Positions 1-8,875 of a DNA stretch of 64,000 nt are shown in pieces. The stretch covers positions 1,178,001 to 1,242,000 of the forward strand of contig NZ_JAVDQF010000001.1 of assembly GCF_031454135.1 (NCBI RefSeq), written 5' to 3'. Position numbers and translations under genes: made by a program. The DNA comes from Arthrobacter russicus (lineage in GTDB: Bacteria > Actinomycetota > Actinomycetes > Actinomycetales > Micrococcaceae). The notes below the pieces were generated by a model. That model did not search any database, was not told the DNA's origin, and saw only the letters and a list, made by a program, of their open reading frames with translations. Within the stretch, counting starts at the first letter, position 1, and every line of letters begins with the position of its first letter.

Positions 1-498
1 GCCGGCGTCCAAAACCATCCGGTCCGCCGTCGCGCGGTCCCGGCTCCGGAAACTGGTCGGTGCGTAGCCGAGTTGCCGCAGGTCGCTGCCGCGGAAGGGC
101 CCGCGGCCGTGCACCGCAGCAGTGCTGACGTAGACCAAGCGCTGGATCTCCGACTCGCGGCTGATCTCGATGACCGTTCGCACCAGGTCCAGATTGACCG
201 CCCGGCTGAGTTCCTGGTCCGCCCCCAGATAACTGGTCGCCACGATGACGGCCTCTGCTCCGCGGATGGCTTCCGCGAGCAAATCGGTGCGCCTGAAATC
301 GAACGGGGCCAAGCCGACTTCAGCGACCGAGGACTCCGCCGTCGGCTGGATCTTTTGTCTCGCGGCCAGCCGAAGTGGGATACTTGGGCGAGTCTGCCCA
401 AACGCGCGCCGGATACCCGATCCGATGAAACCGTTCGCACCGAGCAGAAGCGTCGGCGCGGCTGGGTGGACAGGAAAATCATTGGCTAGATTTTTCAT
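1..498 (-). CDS. NAD(P)-dependent epimerase/dehydratase, partial (C-terminus outside window)
   Basis: Reading leftward from an ATG at 498, the frame stays open to the window edge. The protein begins MKNLANDFPVHPAAPTLLLG and carries the Rossmann dinucleotide signature GANGFIGSGI, then an extended-SDR stretch with STAAVHGRGPF, where the S of STAA is the usual catalytic serine region. It is therefore an extended SDR (epimerase/dehydratase) of unknown substrate. It diverges from the ArpA-like TetR gene across only 34 bp, so the two promoters must overlap. In Streptomyces, reductases or dehydratases near afsA take part in gamma-butyrolactone formation; that role here is an inference from position. 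Confidence 0.8.
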   Translation of the reverse strand, partial: MKNLANDFPVHPAAPTLLLGANGFIGSGIRRAFGQTRPSIPLRLAARQKIQPTAESSVAEVGLAPFDFRRTDLLAEAIRGAEAVIVATSYLGADQELSRAVNLDLVRTVIEISRESEIQRLVYVSTAAVHGRGPFRGSDLRQLGYAPTSFRSRDRATADRMVLDAG

Positions 499-532
499 CT
501 GATCAGCAGCTTTCGAGGAGTCTAATTTTTTT

Positions 533-1153
533 ATGGCAATGCAGCAGCGAGCTATCGAGACTCGCGAAAGGATCGTGGCCGCCGCAGCGGAGATATTTTC
601 CAAAATGAGCTTCGCGGAAGCGTCGATGTCGGACATCATCAAGCTCGCGGCAGTGACTCAAGGGTCGGTGTACTTCCACTTCGATTCGAAAATGGACCTG
701 GCCAAAGAGATCGTGCACCGGCAGCACCTCATCTCGATGGAGCTGGGCAAAAATCGACTGGAGTCGCAGCGCCCGGCGATCGATTCCATGGTCGACCTGT
801 CCTTCGACCTGGCCCGGTCGCTGCTGAGCCAACCGATCATGCGCGCCGGTCTGCGCCTGAGCACCGAATCCCTGGCGGTCTTCGACCAACCGATTGAAAG
901 ACCTTATCTGGATTGGATGGAGTTCTGCACCACGCTCCTCGAGCGCGCTGCCGACGAAGGCGAACTCATCGCTGATCAGGACATCGAATCGATCTCCTTC
1001 GTGATCATCAGCTCCTTTACCGGAGCCCACGTCTTTGCCGCAGCGCTCGGCGAATTGGACACCCTCGAATCCCGACTGAGCAGCATGTGGCGGCTGCTGC
1101 TGCCCTCGATCGTCACGGACAAGGCGAAGACGCCGATTTTGTCCGCGCATTAG
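533..1153 (+). CDS. TetR-family regulator, ArpA/ScbR-like (gamma-butyrolactone receptor type)
   Basis: A 206-residue TetR protein. Its N-terminal HTH reads TRERIVAAAAEIFSKMSFAE and GSVYFHFDSKMDLAKEI; the latter is the recognition-helix region typical of gamma-butyrolactone receptors, which normally show YFHF there. The C-terminal ligand domain is poorly conserved, as usual. The ATG at 533 is preceded by GAGGAG. The stop codon overlaps that of the convergent AfsA-like gene by 4 bp. Receptor next to synthase is the standard arrangement for A-factor-type signalling, so I infer that this repressor binds the local butyrolactone and controls the synthase and/or epimerase genes. It could instead be a pseudo-receptor answering to another ligand. 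Confidence 0.85.
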   Translation: MAMQQRAIETRERIVAAAAEIFSKMSFAEASMSDIIKLAAVTQGSVYFHFDSKMDLAKEIVHRQHLISMELGKNRLESQRPAIDSMVDLSFDLARSLLSQPIMRAGLRLSTESLAVFDQPIERPYLDWMEFCTTLLERAADEGELIADQDIESISFVIISSFTGAHVFAAALGELDTLESRLSSMWRLLLPSIVTDKAKTPILSAH

Positions 1154-2049
1154 AAGGCCAGCTCCAGAATCCGGTGAATCGAGGACACCGGCACCTCGAC
1201 CACTGCGGTGGCCAGCACGCTGCCGGACTGCCGGACGGAGAACCACTCCCGCACTGCCCCCGAAACGTCATAGTGGTCCGGGACTTCGCGGTGGATCTCG
1301 ATTTCCGGCTCGAACTCGGCGAACTTGGCGAAGCTGCAGTCGAATGACGACAGTTCGGACCCCGGACCGTGCACCTCGTGCACTGCCTGCCTGATCGCTT
1401 CGAGGAAGAGCATCCCCGGCACGTGGTCCAAGGGGTGGTCGAAGAACACCGAATGCCGAAACGGCACCTCGAGCTTCCAGACCGCCTCGCTGTCGATCGC
1501 TTCAATGAGCTTGCCGCAGGCGCTCGGCTTGCGGTCCGAGGGCGCGGCCAGGCTTCGACTGCCACGAATCTTGTCGTAGACCTTCCGCGGAACCACCCGG
1601 AGCTCCCCCCGGCCGGAGCCGAAATCGATTCCATCGGCCTCGAACCGCGCGTCGATGTCCAAGGCCCGCAGATTGCCGGCGGCATAGGCTGCGGAATCGA
1701 CGGAAAGCTGAATCGTGACATTCGTCGGACCAGTGCCTTCGCAGGGCGCGGGCTCCGACATCGAAACCATCAAACGGTCCATCAGGAAACTGCTTTCCAA
1801 AGGAACTCCGAGATATTCGTGGCAAACCACGAAAGCGGCCTGCCGCATGGCTTCGGCCAATAACGTCAAATTGCCCGGTGCTTGGTTAGGGCGGTAAAAA
1901 TGATGCTCCCGAGGCCATTGGCTGCCCAGCACGAAAGCCCGCTGGTCGCACTGCAGGGAGTCGGTGATCAGGACTTCGGCAATGGCCCGTTTATGGACCA
2001 GGGATTTGGCCACGGTCGATTCGAAAACGAGTTGGGATTTGCTTGACAT
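1150..2049 (-). CDS. AfsA-like gamma-butyrolactone biosynthesis protein (tandem hotdog domains)
   Basis: A 299-residue protein with the two-repeat architecture of AfsA/ScbA. The first repeat (about residues 10-150) contains VHKRAIAEVLITD, close to the family signature, and PREHHFYRP. The second (about 175-299) contains FFDHPLDHVPGMLFLEA. AfsA proteins condense a beta-ketoacyl thioester with dihydroxyacetone phosphate, the first step to A-factor-like autoregulators. The start at 2049 has GAGGAA upstream. It faces the TetR receptor gene tail to tail, and an ARE-like palindrome lies about 45-65 bp upstream. Length matches the family. The product structure cannot be predicted. Confidence 0.88.
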   Translation of the reverse strand: MSSKSQLVFESTVAKSLVHKRAIAEVLITDSLQCDQRAFVLGSQWPREHHFYRPNQAPGNLTLLAEAMRQAAFVVCHEYLGVPLESSFLMDRLMVSMSEPAPCEGTGPTNVTIQLSVDSAAYAAGNLRALDIDARFEADGIDFGSGRGELRVVPRKVYDKIRGSRSLAAPSDRKPSACGKLIEAIDSEAVWKLEVPFRHSVFFDHPLDHVPGMLFLEAIRQAVHEVHGPGSELSSFDCSFAKFAEFEPEIEIHREVPDHYDVSGAVREWFSVRQSGSVLATAVVEVPVSSIHRILELAF

Positions 2050-2092
2050 GTTGTTTCCTCACTGTGTTGACAAAGGTGAAAAGACAGACCAA

Positions 2093-2114
2093 ACAAACCG
2101 ATCGAACGGATTAT
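2093..2114. promoter_or_regulatory. ARE-like palindrome upstream of the AfsA-like gene
   Basis: An imperfect 22-bp palindrome, left half ACAAACCGATC, in which 8 of 11 base pairs are symmetrical. The CCGnTCG core flanked by A/T-rich arms resembles the autoregulatory elements bound by ArpA/ScbR-type receptors. It lies 44 bp upstream of the AfsA-like start codon, where a repressor would block transcription. Binding is inferred. Confidence 0.5.
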
Positions 2115-2724
2115 TTTTTCGAAACAACTCGCCTGCTCAGTTTTCAACACTCCCCCCAAAACTCGCTGGTACTCAGCCGACCAGCCCCCGATGCGGCCTA
2201 TCTCAATGCACCCATCATGGGGCCTGCCGCCCCGGATGCGAAACGTTCTCAGCACAGTCGATTGCGGCGCGCAGCACCAAGGCCGCCGGCCGGCCTCGGG
2301 CCGTCCTGCGCACACCCCTGAACGTCGGCTGGCCGCGCCCGCACTCCCGGTCAAAAGACGCCGGATTCATACCAATCCCGGCGGTGGCGCACGCTCGGCG
2401 CTTGGCCAGCGGCGCACCGTCGGCGGAGCACGCATCGAAGGCGCCTTTCGTCTCGGAGGTCAAAATCGGAAATAATCGCTTTCCGCATTTTTTCGATGCG
2501 GAATGGCTGCGAGCTCCGCCGCCCGAGGCAAGCCCAGCCACTGATCCAGAAGCATCTCGCATCGACGGTGATACCCGTCGACTTCACGGGTTCCGTACCG
2601 CGCATTTGTTTTTCGAATATTCCGCTAACCGATGAATGCAGGCAATGCATCTCGCACCGAGCTGGTCGATGCGCCGTTTCAGTCGGGAACAATCGAGGCC
2701 AAGCTCACGGCGCTGGGATCTCGG
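2115..2724. other. Intergenic stretch with no supported gene
   Basis: About 610 bp between the AfsA-like promoter region and the MmyB-like gene. Open frames exist on both strands, but none has a plausible start with a ribosome-binding site or a recognisable domain. Codon composition does not resemble the neighbours. Nothing further is visible. Confidence 0.6.
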
Positions 2725-3546
2725 CTACGTCGATGAAGCCGCGAGCGTGCCGAGCAGCGCCAGCCCGTCGGCACTGGGCGATCCGGATTCCGCGTGGTAG
2801 ACCACGAGTTCCTGACCAGGTGCCGCTTTCACTTCGAAGGCGTTCATCTGCAAATCCAGCGCACCGACCTCGCGATGCTGGAACCGCTTGCGTTCCAGCC
2901 GCTTGCCGTGCGCTTCATGACCACGCCAAATCCGGCCGAACTCTGCGCTCCGGGCCGTCAACTCGGCCAAGACCTCGAGTACCCGCGGATCCTCCGGGGC
3001 GATTCCGTACAACACCCGGAAACCGGCTACCGAGTTGGCCGCGACCTCTGGCCAGTCGGGATAGAAAGTCCGGGCGTCCGGGTCGAGGAAGACCTTGAGC
3101 AGCAGATTCGGACCGTACTGGAACCCTTCGAAGAGCGCATAGGCCAACCGGTTTCCAGCCAGCACGTCGTAGGCCTTGCCCAGCACTATCGCCGGGTTGT
3201 CCGGCCACATCTCCAGCAACCGGAGCAGTTCCGGCGATACCGATTCCGAAGCGCCGCCGCGTTCGATGCCCGGAATCAAACCGGCGAGGCGGAACAGGTG
3301 CAGCCGGGCATCTCCGGTCAAGCCCAGTACCGCACCGATCGCCTCCAGCACTTGGACCGAAGGATTCCGCTCCCGGCCTTGCTCCAGCCGGGTGTAGTAG
3401 TCGATGCTCACCCCGGCCATCGCCGCGACTTCTTCGCGCCGCAGCCCCGGTACCCGTCGTCGTCCGTGCGAGGGCAAGCCCAGAGTCTCGGCGGCGACCT
3501 GGCCGCGCCGGGCACGCAAATACTCACCCAAGGGATGTTCGGACAT
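2725..3546 (-). CDS. XRE/MmyB-like transcriptional regulator
   Basis: A 273-residue protein. The N-terminal HTH starts MSEHPLGEYLRARRGQV and includes GLRREEVAAMAGVSIDYYT and LEQGRERNPS, a hallmark of actinobacterial MmyB-like regulators. Residues from about 105 onward form the MLTR ligand-binding domain seen in these proteins, which is related to PAS folds and binds fatty-acid-like ligands in the studied member MltR. I chose the ATG at 3546 over an upstream start because the family begins shortly before the HTH. It is divergent from the SDR gene at 3648 with about 100 bp between, the usual arrangement for this pair, so it probably controls that SDR. Confidence 0.88.
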   Translation of the reverse strand: MSEHPLGEYLRARRGQVAAETLGLPSHGRRRVPGLRREEVAAMAGVSIDYYTRLEQGRERNPSVQVLEAIGAVLGLTGDARLHLFRLAGLIPGIERGGASESVSPELLRLLEMWPDNPAIVLGKAYDVLAGNRLAYALFEGFQYGPNLLLKVFLDPDARTFYPDWPEVAANSVAGFRVLYGIAPEDPRVLEVLAELTARSAEFGRIWRGHEAHGKRLERKRFQHREVGALDLQMNAFEVKAAPGQELVVYHAESGSPSADGLALLGTLAASST

Positions 3547-3647
3547 GCCAGCAAGTCTAGGTCTCCGGGCTGCGCCGAACCAGGGTGCGGCACACCTAGC
3601 CACGGCCCGGCCTGCACAACCGCGGAATCTCCCGCGAAGCTGGTGCC

Positions 3648-4385
3648 ATGACCAACCACAATGTTTCCAAGATCATCTTCGTCACCGGCGCCAGCAGCGG
3701 GATCGGCGAGGCAATCGCCCGCCGGCTCGCCGCCGAAGGCCACCATGTAGTGCTCACCGGCAGGCGCATCGAGCGGCTGAACGAGGTTGTCGCCGAACTC
3801 GTCCGGGCCGGGCATTCGGCAGAAGCGCACGCGCTCGACGTCGCCGATGCCGCCGCCTTCGCCGAGCTGGTCGGCACCGTGATCGCCGAACACGGACGGC
3901 TCGACGTCCTGGTCGGCAATGCCGGGCAGATGCTGCTTTCCCGACTCGACTCGCTGCTCGTCGATGAATGGGACCGGATGTTCGACGTCAATGTCCGGGG
4001 TCTCTACTACGGCATCGCCGCGGTGTTGCCGCATTTCCGGGCGCAGGAATCCGGGCACGTCGTGACCATCGCTTCGGTGGGAGCGCGCGAAGTCTCGCCC
4101 ACCTCGGCGATCTATTCGGCGACCAAACACGCTGCCTGGGCGCTGACCGAGGGACTCCGCCAGGAATCCGATCCGTCGATCCGGGTGACCACCATCTCCC
4201 CGGGCGTCACCGAATCCGAACTCGCCGGGCACATCACCGACCAGCATGCGGCCGAGCTGATGGTCGGCTACCGGGCGGCGCAGATCCCCGCGGACGCGAT
4301 CGCGCGCTCAGTGAGTTTTGCGATTTCCCAGCCAGCCGAGGTCGACGTCAACGAAATCATCATCCGGCCCACGGGCCAGCGCTAG
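3648..4385 (+). CDS. Short-chain dehydrogenase/reductase
   Basis: A 245-residue classical SDR. It has the cofactor motif TGASSGIGEA near residue 14, NAG in the core, and a catalytic YSATK with the upstream serine in TIASVG. The TGRR segment after the second strand suggests NADPH preference. The substrate is unknown. It is transcribed away from the MmyB-like regulator, which probably represses or activates it in response to a hydrophobic ligand. The protein looks intact and of normal length. Confidence 0.9.
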   Translation: MTNHNVSKIIFVTGASSGIGEAIARRLAAEGHHVVLTGRRIERLNEVVAELVRAGHSAEAHALDVADAAAFAELVGTVIAEHGRLDVLVGNAGQMLLSRLDSLLVDEWDRMFDVNVRGLYYGIAAVLPHFRAQESGHVVTIASVGAREVSPTSAIYSATKHAAWALTEGLRQESDPSIRVTTISPGVTESELAGHITDQHAAELMVGYRAAQIPADAIARSVSFAISQPAEVDVNEIIIRPTGQR

Positions 4386-4427
4386 GTCCGGAGCCGGGGT
4401 ACCGACGGCGCGGATCGCACTGCCGGT

Positions 4428-6140
4428 TCAGCGCCGCCGGCTCCCCCGCCACAACCCGTACAACAGGGGGATCACCGAGCCGATCATCAGCAGATTGCCC
4501 AGCACCAAGTCATTGGACCGGACGATCGCACCGGCAATGAGCAGCGCGGCGAAGACCAGTGCGGCTCCGGCTCGCTTCGCGCTGTTGTTGAGCAAAGCGA
4601 GCTGCCGCTCAAGACGCGGTGTGCTGACTGCGAGGGTTTCCGCCTCGGCCCGGTCGAGCACGCCCGCCAGACGCCTCGGCAAGCTCACCGCGAGGCCGAC
4701 CGCGTCGAGCGCCTGCTTCGCCAGGTCCTGCACGATATTGCCGCGTTCGTCGCGCAGCAGTTGCGCAGCATAGGGCTCCACCGAATCCCAGAGATTGAAC
4801 TTGGCATCCAGGGAACTGCAGACCCCCGAGGTCAGCGACATCGCCCGGACGATCAGCAGGAAGTTTTCCGGCAGTTGGAACGGCAAAGCCCGGACCACGT
4901 CGCCGAACTCCGTGGCGAAATCGAAGAATTCACGTTGATCCACCTCGCGGAGCTCCGCGAAACCCATTCCGCCGAACCGGTCGAAGAGCTGTGTCATCGC
5001 CCGTTCGAGCTCCGCGGTATCGGCTGAAGGCACCAGCACGCCCAGTTCCGAAATCGCCGTCACCAGTCCCTTGCCATCCCGCGATGCGGCCGCGATCAGC
5101 AATTTCCGCAAGCCATTGCGCATCTGCGTCGGGACTTCGCCCATCATGCCGAAATCGATGAAGGTCAGCTCCCAAGGGCGCCCGGCTCCCGGCTCCGGGA
5201 TCGGGGTGACGAAGATATTGCCCGGGTGCGGATCGGCGTGGAAAAACCCGTTTGTGAACAACTGGTCGAACATGACCGAGGCGAAGACCGGGGCCACGTC
5301 GGCCGGTTCGATGCCAGCGGCGCGAAGCGCCGACGAATCGGTGATCTTGATCGCCGTGACGTCTTCCAGCGTGAGCACCCGCCGGGTGGTCCGTTCCCAG
5401 ACCACCCGCGGCACGGCTACCCGCTCCTCGTCGGCGAAGTCGGCGGCAAAACGTTCCGAGTTCGCGGCTTCTTGCAGGTAGTCGATTTCTTCGAGGCTGG
5501 TCCTGGCGAATTCCTCCACCAGGGCAGGCACATCGGCCCGCTTGGCGACGAATCGCACGCGGTTGAGCCAGCCACCGACTTTGCGCAGCGCGGCCAAGTC
5601 CACGTCCACGATTTCCTGGATTCCGGGACGCTGCACTTTCAACACCACGCTGCTGAGCCCGGCATCGACGGCGGCCGCGGGGAGCAGCTCGGCCCGGTGC
5701 GCTTGGCCCAGAGAGGCGGCAGCTATCGGCAATTCCTCGACCGAGGCGAACACCTGGTCCAACGCCGCTCCCAGCTCCGCTTCGGCGAGCGCCCGGAGCG
5801 CCGGGAACGGCACCGGCGGCACTTCGTCCTGGAGTCCTTCGAGTTCCGCGGTGATCTCCGGCGGCAGGACGTCGAGCCGAGACGACAGGAATTGGCCCAC
5901 CTTGATCATCAAGCCGCCCAAGTCCACTGCGAGCAGGTGGAAACGCTGCGCGAAGCGGCGCATCCGCCGGGTGCGGGTGCGTTCGGCGACCCCTCGGAAG
6001 CCGAGCCGGGGCAGGGCCAGTTCGAACCACCAGGTCACCGTGAGATGCCAGGCGGCGAACCGCAGGATGCGACGGTACCGGGCCCGGGTGCTGCCTGCGC
6101 CGACCGCCGGAGCCGTCACGGGCTGCGCGTCCGGTGCCAC
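4428..6140 (-). CDS. ABC1/UbiB-family atypical kinase, membrane-anchored
   Basis: About 570 residues. ABC1/UbiB hallmarks are all present: the family-specific KVGQFLSSR (KxGQ) motif, VVLKVQRPG (nucleotide-binding lysine), FFHADPHPGNIFV (catalytic loop) and FIDFGMMG (metal-binding DFG). Two transmembrane helices close the protein. Family members act in quinone biosynthesis or membrane lipid homeostasis; the actinobacterial substrates are not settled. I start it at the GTG at 6140 because the longer upstream frame runs antisense-like through the PadR gene. The PadR stop lies 4 bp upstream, so the two are probably translationally coupled. Confidence 0.88.
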   Translation of the reverse strand: MAPDAQPVTAPAVGAGSTRARYRRILRFAAWHLTVTWWFELALPRLGFRGVAERTRTRRMRRFAQRFHLLAVDLGGLMIKVGQFLSSRLDVLPPEITAELEGLQDEVPPVPFPALRALAEAELGAALDQVFASVEELPIAAASLGQAHRAELLPAAAVDAGLSSVVLKVQRPGIQEIVDVDLAALRKVGGWLNRVRFVAKRADVPALVEEFARTSLEEIDYLQEAANSERFAADFADEERVAVPRVVWERTTRRVLTLEDVTAIKITDSSALRAAGIEPADVAPVFASVMFDQLFTNGFFHADPHPGNIFVTPIPEPGAGRPWELTFIDFGMMGEVPTQMRNGLRKLLIAAASRDGKGLVTAISELGVLVPSADTAELERAMTQLFDRFGGMGFAELREVDQREFFDFATEFGDVVRALPFQLPENFLLIVRAMSLTSGVCSSLDAKFNLWDSVEPYAAQLLRDERGNIVQDLAKQALDAVGLAVSLPRRLAGVLDRAEAETLAVSTPRLERQLALLNNSAKRAGAALVFAALLIAGAIVRSNDLVLGNLLMIGSVIPLLYGLWRGSRRR

Positions 6141-6144
6141 CCGG

Positions 6145-6678
6145 TCAGTCCTGGGCGAGAATCGAGTACAGCCGGCGGCGGGACTCCTCGAGCACCGCAA
6201 CGGCTTCTTGCACCTGCTTCGCCGAGCCGGTGCGCCCCACTTGGGCGGCGGCCTGGGCGAGCTCGAATCCGGCCTTGGGCAAGGCCGCGAACCCGGCGCT
6301 CCCGGCCTCCCAGGAAGCTGCTGGACCGGCGTCGGCGATTTCTTCCCGGCCGACATCGGTCAACGAGTACACCTTGCGCCCGTTGGATTCTTCGGCACTG
6401 ATCAACCCCTCATCGGCAAGCAGTTGCAAGGTCGGGTAAACGGAGCCCGCGCTGGGCTTCCAGCTGCCGGAGCTGCGTTCTTCGATTTCACGGATGATCT
6501 GATAGCCGTGCATCGGGCTTTCCGCCAGCAACTCCAGGACGGCCGAGCGCACTTCACCTCGGCCGGCCCGGGTTCCCGTGCGCTTTTCGAACTTCGAGCG
6601 CAGTTCCTCGACGGCTTGCCACACACCGTCGATGCCCGCGCCGCCGAATCCGCCTACCGGATATGAATTTCGCATCAT
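6145..6678 (-). CDS. PadR-family transcriptional regulator
   Basis: A 177-residue PadR protein. The winged helix covers about residues 43-115, with VRSAVLELLAESPMHGYQI and SAGSVYPTLQLLADEGLI, both diagnostic. The C-terminal part resembles the Vir-like helical dimerisation domain. The start at 6678 has AAGGAG upstream. It sits directly before the ABC1 kinase in one operon. A cluster of repeats in the promoter (6698-6765) is a likely autoregulatory operator. The inducing ligand is unknown. Confidence 0.9.
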   Translation of the reverse strand: MMRNSYPVGGFGGAGIDGVWQAVEELRSKFEKRTGTRAGRGEVRSAVLELLAESPMHGYQIIREIEERSSGSWKPSAGSVYPTLQLLADEGLISAEESNGRKVYSLTDVGREEIADAGPAASWEAGSAGFAALPKAGFELAQAAAQVGRTGSAKQVQEAVAVLEESRRRLYSILAQD

Positions 6679-6697
6679 GTTCTCCTTGGTGACTCGC

Positions 6698-6765
6698 TAA
6701 CGATATACAACGATAGTTAACGATATTCATAATATCAAGGATATTTCAATATTCGATATATCGAA
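6698..6765. promoter_or_regulatory. Repeat cluster in the PadR promoter (putative operator)
   Basis: Three near-identical 9-mers, TAACGATAT, CAACGATAG and TAACGATAT, start at 6698, 6708 and 6718, exactly 10 bp apart and so on one face of the helix. A perfect 14-bp palindrome TTCGATATATCGAA follows at 6752-6765. The stretch is much more AT-rich than its surroundings. It is probably where the PadR protein binds its own promoter. Confidence 0.6.
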
Positions 6766-6884
6766 AGCTGCATCGACTAAACACTCGCGCCGCCGTCGCC
6801 AATCAACGTCCGGTTGGTTTTACAGCTTGGCGGCTTCGCTCCAGCAGACTACTTTCGCACGAGCCGGATGTTTGCACAGGCGGT

Positions 6885-7703
6885 ATGATCGGCGGCATGG
6901 ATGAACTGCACCAAGGTGCCGAGTTAGCCGAAGCAACAATGATGGCGCAGTTCGCGCTACAAGCCCCTGCTGAAATCAAAGCGGCACGCGGCATCGCTTT
7001 GACTCAGATTGCGGGAGCTACCATCTTGTCGACGCGCGAAGACCCGACCGGATATTGGTCGAAAGCAGTTGGCTTCGTCGAGCCAGTAAACGAACAGCTG
7101 ATCGACGAGGTCATCGACTTTTACCGATCGGAAGGCAACGCCCGTGCGGTTATTCAAGTGCCGCCGTGGGCAATGCCGGACGACTGGTCGGAGATCGCCA
7201 GCAAGCACCGGCTAAGCCAGGGCACGTCGATCGTCAAGCTCATCCGCCGAGTGGATGAGATAGCTCCAGCCTCCACCGAGCTTAGAATCGGCGAGATTGA
7301 CCCCAGCCAGGCCGAAGAATGGGCGAAAACTGTTCTTGAAGGTTTCGGAATGTCCGGATTGGATCTTGAGCAGATTGTCGCGAGATTCGGAAATCTCGAA
7401 GGTCACCATATGTACGCCGCTTGGGACGGCGACAGAATGGTAGCCGGCGGGGCGCTGACCATTCACAAGAGCGTGGGCTACGGCAGCACTGCTGCAACGC
7501 TGCCACAGTATCGCGGGCAAGGCGCCCAGAGTGCGCTCATTGCACTTGGTGACCGGGCGGCTCAAGAAAAAGGTTGCCAGTGGTCCGTCACCGACACCGG
7601 CATGCCTGCTGAGGGTGACACCAGCAACCCCTCGTACAACAACCTGCGACGGTCCGGTTTCGACATCCTCTACCAACGACGCAACTGGATCTGGACGGCG
7701 TAA
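6885..7703 (+). CDS. GNAT-family N-acetyltransferase
   Basis: A 272-residue protein. The C-terminal half (about 130-272) is a GNAT domain: YGSTAATLPQYRGQGAQSAL is the acetyl-CoA-binding motif A (R-G-Q-G), and the end NNLRRSGFDILYQRRNW matches motif B. The N-terminal half has no recognised signature and may be a degenerate second GNAT repeat. The ATG at 6885 and the ATG at 6897 are both possible; neither has a strong ribosome-binding site. The substrate is unknown and the gene stands alone. Confidence 0.85.
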   Translation: MIGGMDELHQGAELAEATMMAQFALQAPAEIKAARGIALTQIAGATILSTREDPTGYWSKAVGFVEPVNEQLIDEVIDFYRSEGNARAVIQVPPWAMPDDWSEIASKHRLSQGTSIVKLIRRVDEIAPASTELRIGEIDPSQAEEWAKTVLEGFGMSGLDLEQIVARFGNLEGHHMYAAWDGDRMVAGGALTIHKSVGYGSTAATLPQYRGQGAQSALIALGDRAAQEKGCQWSVTDTGMPAEGDTSNPSYNNLRRSGFDILYQRRNWIWTA

Positions 7704-7738
7704 CCGCGCTCGAAGCGCGGCGCTCAGTTGGATTCCGC

Positions 7739-8875
7739 TTAGCGTTCTGCCGCAATACGCCCGATGATCAGCCGCATGATTTCATTGCTGCCCTCGAGGA
7801 TCTGGTGCACGCGCAAATCGCGGACAATCTTCTCCAGTCCGTATTCGGCGAGGTAACCGTAGCCGCCGTGCAGTTGGATGGCCTCGTTCGCGACATTGAA
7901 TCCGGCATCGGTGGCGACCCGTTTGGCCATAGCGCACAGCCGCACGGCGTCTTTCGAACCACGGTCCAGTGCGTCAGCGGCCCGCCAGAGCAGCGTCCGG
8001 GCTGTTTCCAACTCGGTCTCCATGTCGGCAATCCGGAACAGCAGCGCTTGTTTGTCGATCAGCGGGGCACCGAAGGCCGACCGCTCCTTGAGGTAGGCGA
8101 TCGATTTTTCCAGGGCGATCTGGCCACCGCCCAATGAACAAGCACCCATATTGATCCGGCCGCCATTGAGCCCCTTCATGGCGATGCCGAAGCCGTCGCC
8201 CTCGGCGCCCAAGCGGTTGCCGACCGGGACCCGCACCTCGTCCATGATGACCTGCCGCGTTGGCTGGGCATTCCAACCCATTTTCTTTTCGTTGACGCCG
8301 AAAGAAAGCCCGGGAGTTTCTGCTGGAACGACGATGGCCGAGATGCCGCGGTTCCCGGCGTCAGCGGTGCGGGCCATCACGAGATAAACGCTCGATGCGC
8401 CGGCACCGGAGATGAATTGCTTGACGCCGTTGAGCACATAGTCATCTCCGTCGCGGACTGCGCGGGTGGTCAACGCAGCTGCGTCAGAACCGGCCCCCGG
8501 CTCGGTGAGGCAGTAGCTGCCCAGCTCCTCCATGGCTGCCAGATTCGGCACCCAGCGGGCACGCTGTTCGTCGTCGCCAAATTTATCGATCATCCACACC
8601 ACCATGTTGTGGATCGAGATGTAGGCAGCAATGGTGGGATCCGCTTTGGCAAGCTCTTCGAAGATCAGCACCGCGTCGCTACGGCTCAGATCTGAACCGC
8701 CGAACTCCTCCTGGACATAGATGCCGCCCATGCCCAGCTCACCCGCTTCACGCAAGACATCTACTGGACAATGTTTAGTCTCGTCCCAGCTTGCCGCATA
8801 CGGAGCCAATTTCTGGGCGGCAAAATCGCGCACCATTTCGACCAGTCCGAGCTGCTCATCATTGAGTTCAAACAT
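7739..8875 (-). CDS. Acyl-CoA dehydrogenase
   Basis: A 378-residue FAD-dependent acyl-CoA dehydrogenase with all three domains: N-terminal helical, middle beta-barrel (CLTEPGAGSDAAALTT, GVKQFISGAGASS) and C-terminal helical (ACSLGGGQ, QLHGGYGYLAEYGLEKIVRD, QILEGSNEIMRLIIGR). The catalytic glutamate expected near the end is in the EGSNEIM segment. It oxidises an acyl-CoA in fatty-acid or branched-chain amino-acid breakdown; the chain length cannot be told. No ETF genes are nearby. Confidence 0.92.
   Translation of the reverse strand: MFELNDEQLGLVEMVRDFAAQKLAPYAASWDETKHCPVDVLREAGELGMGGIYVQEEFGGSDLSRSDAVLIFEELAKADPTIAAYISIHNMVVWMIDKFGDDEQRARWVPNLAAMEELGSYCLTEPGAGSDAAALTTRAVRDGDDYVLNGVKQFISGAGASSVYLVMARTADAGNRGISAIVVPAETPGLSFGVNEKKMGWNAQPTRQVIMDEVRVPVGNRLGAEGDGFGIAMKGLNGGRINMGACSLGGGQIALEKSIAYLKERSAFGAPLIDKQALLFRIADMETELETARTLLWRAADALDRGSKDAVRLCAMAKRVATDAGFNVANEAIQLHGGYGYLAEYGLEKIVRDLRVHQILEGSNEIMRLIIGRIAAER

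Noticed and set aside
2351-2692. A minus-strand gene in the gap after the AfsA-like promoter
   Set aside because: No ribosome-binding site, no domain, and composition unlike the neighbours.
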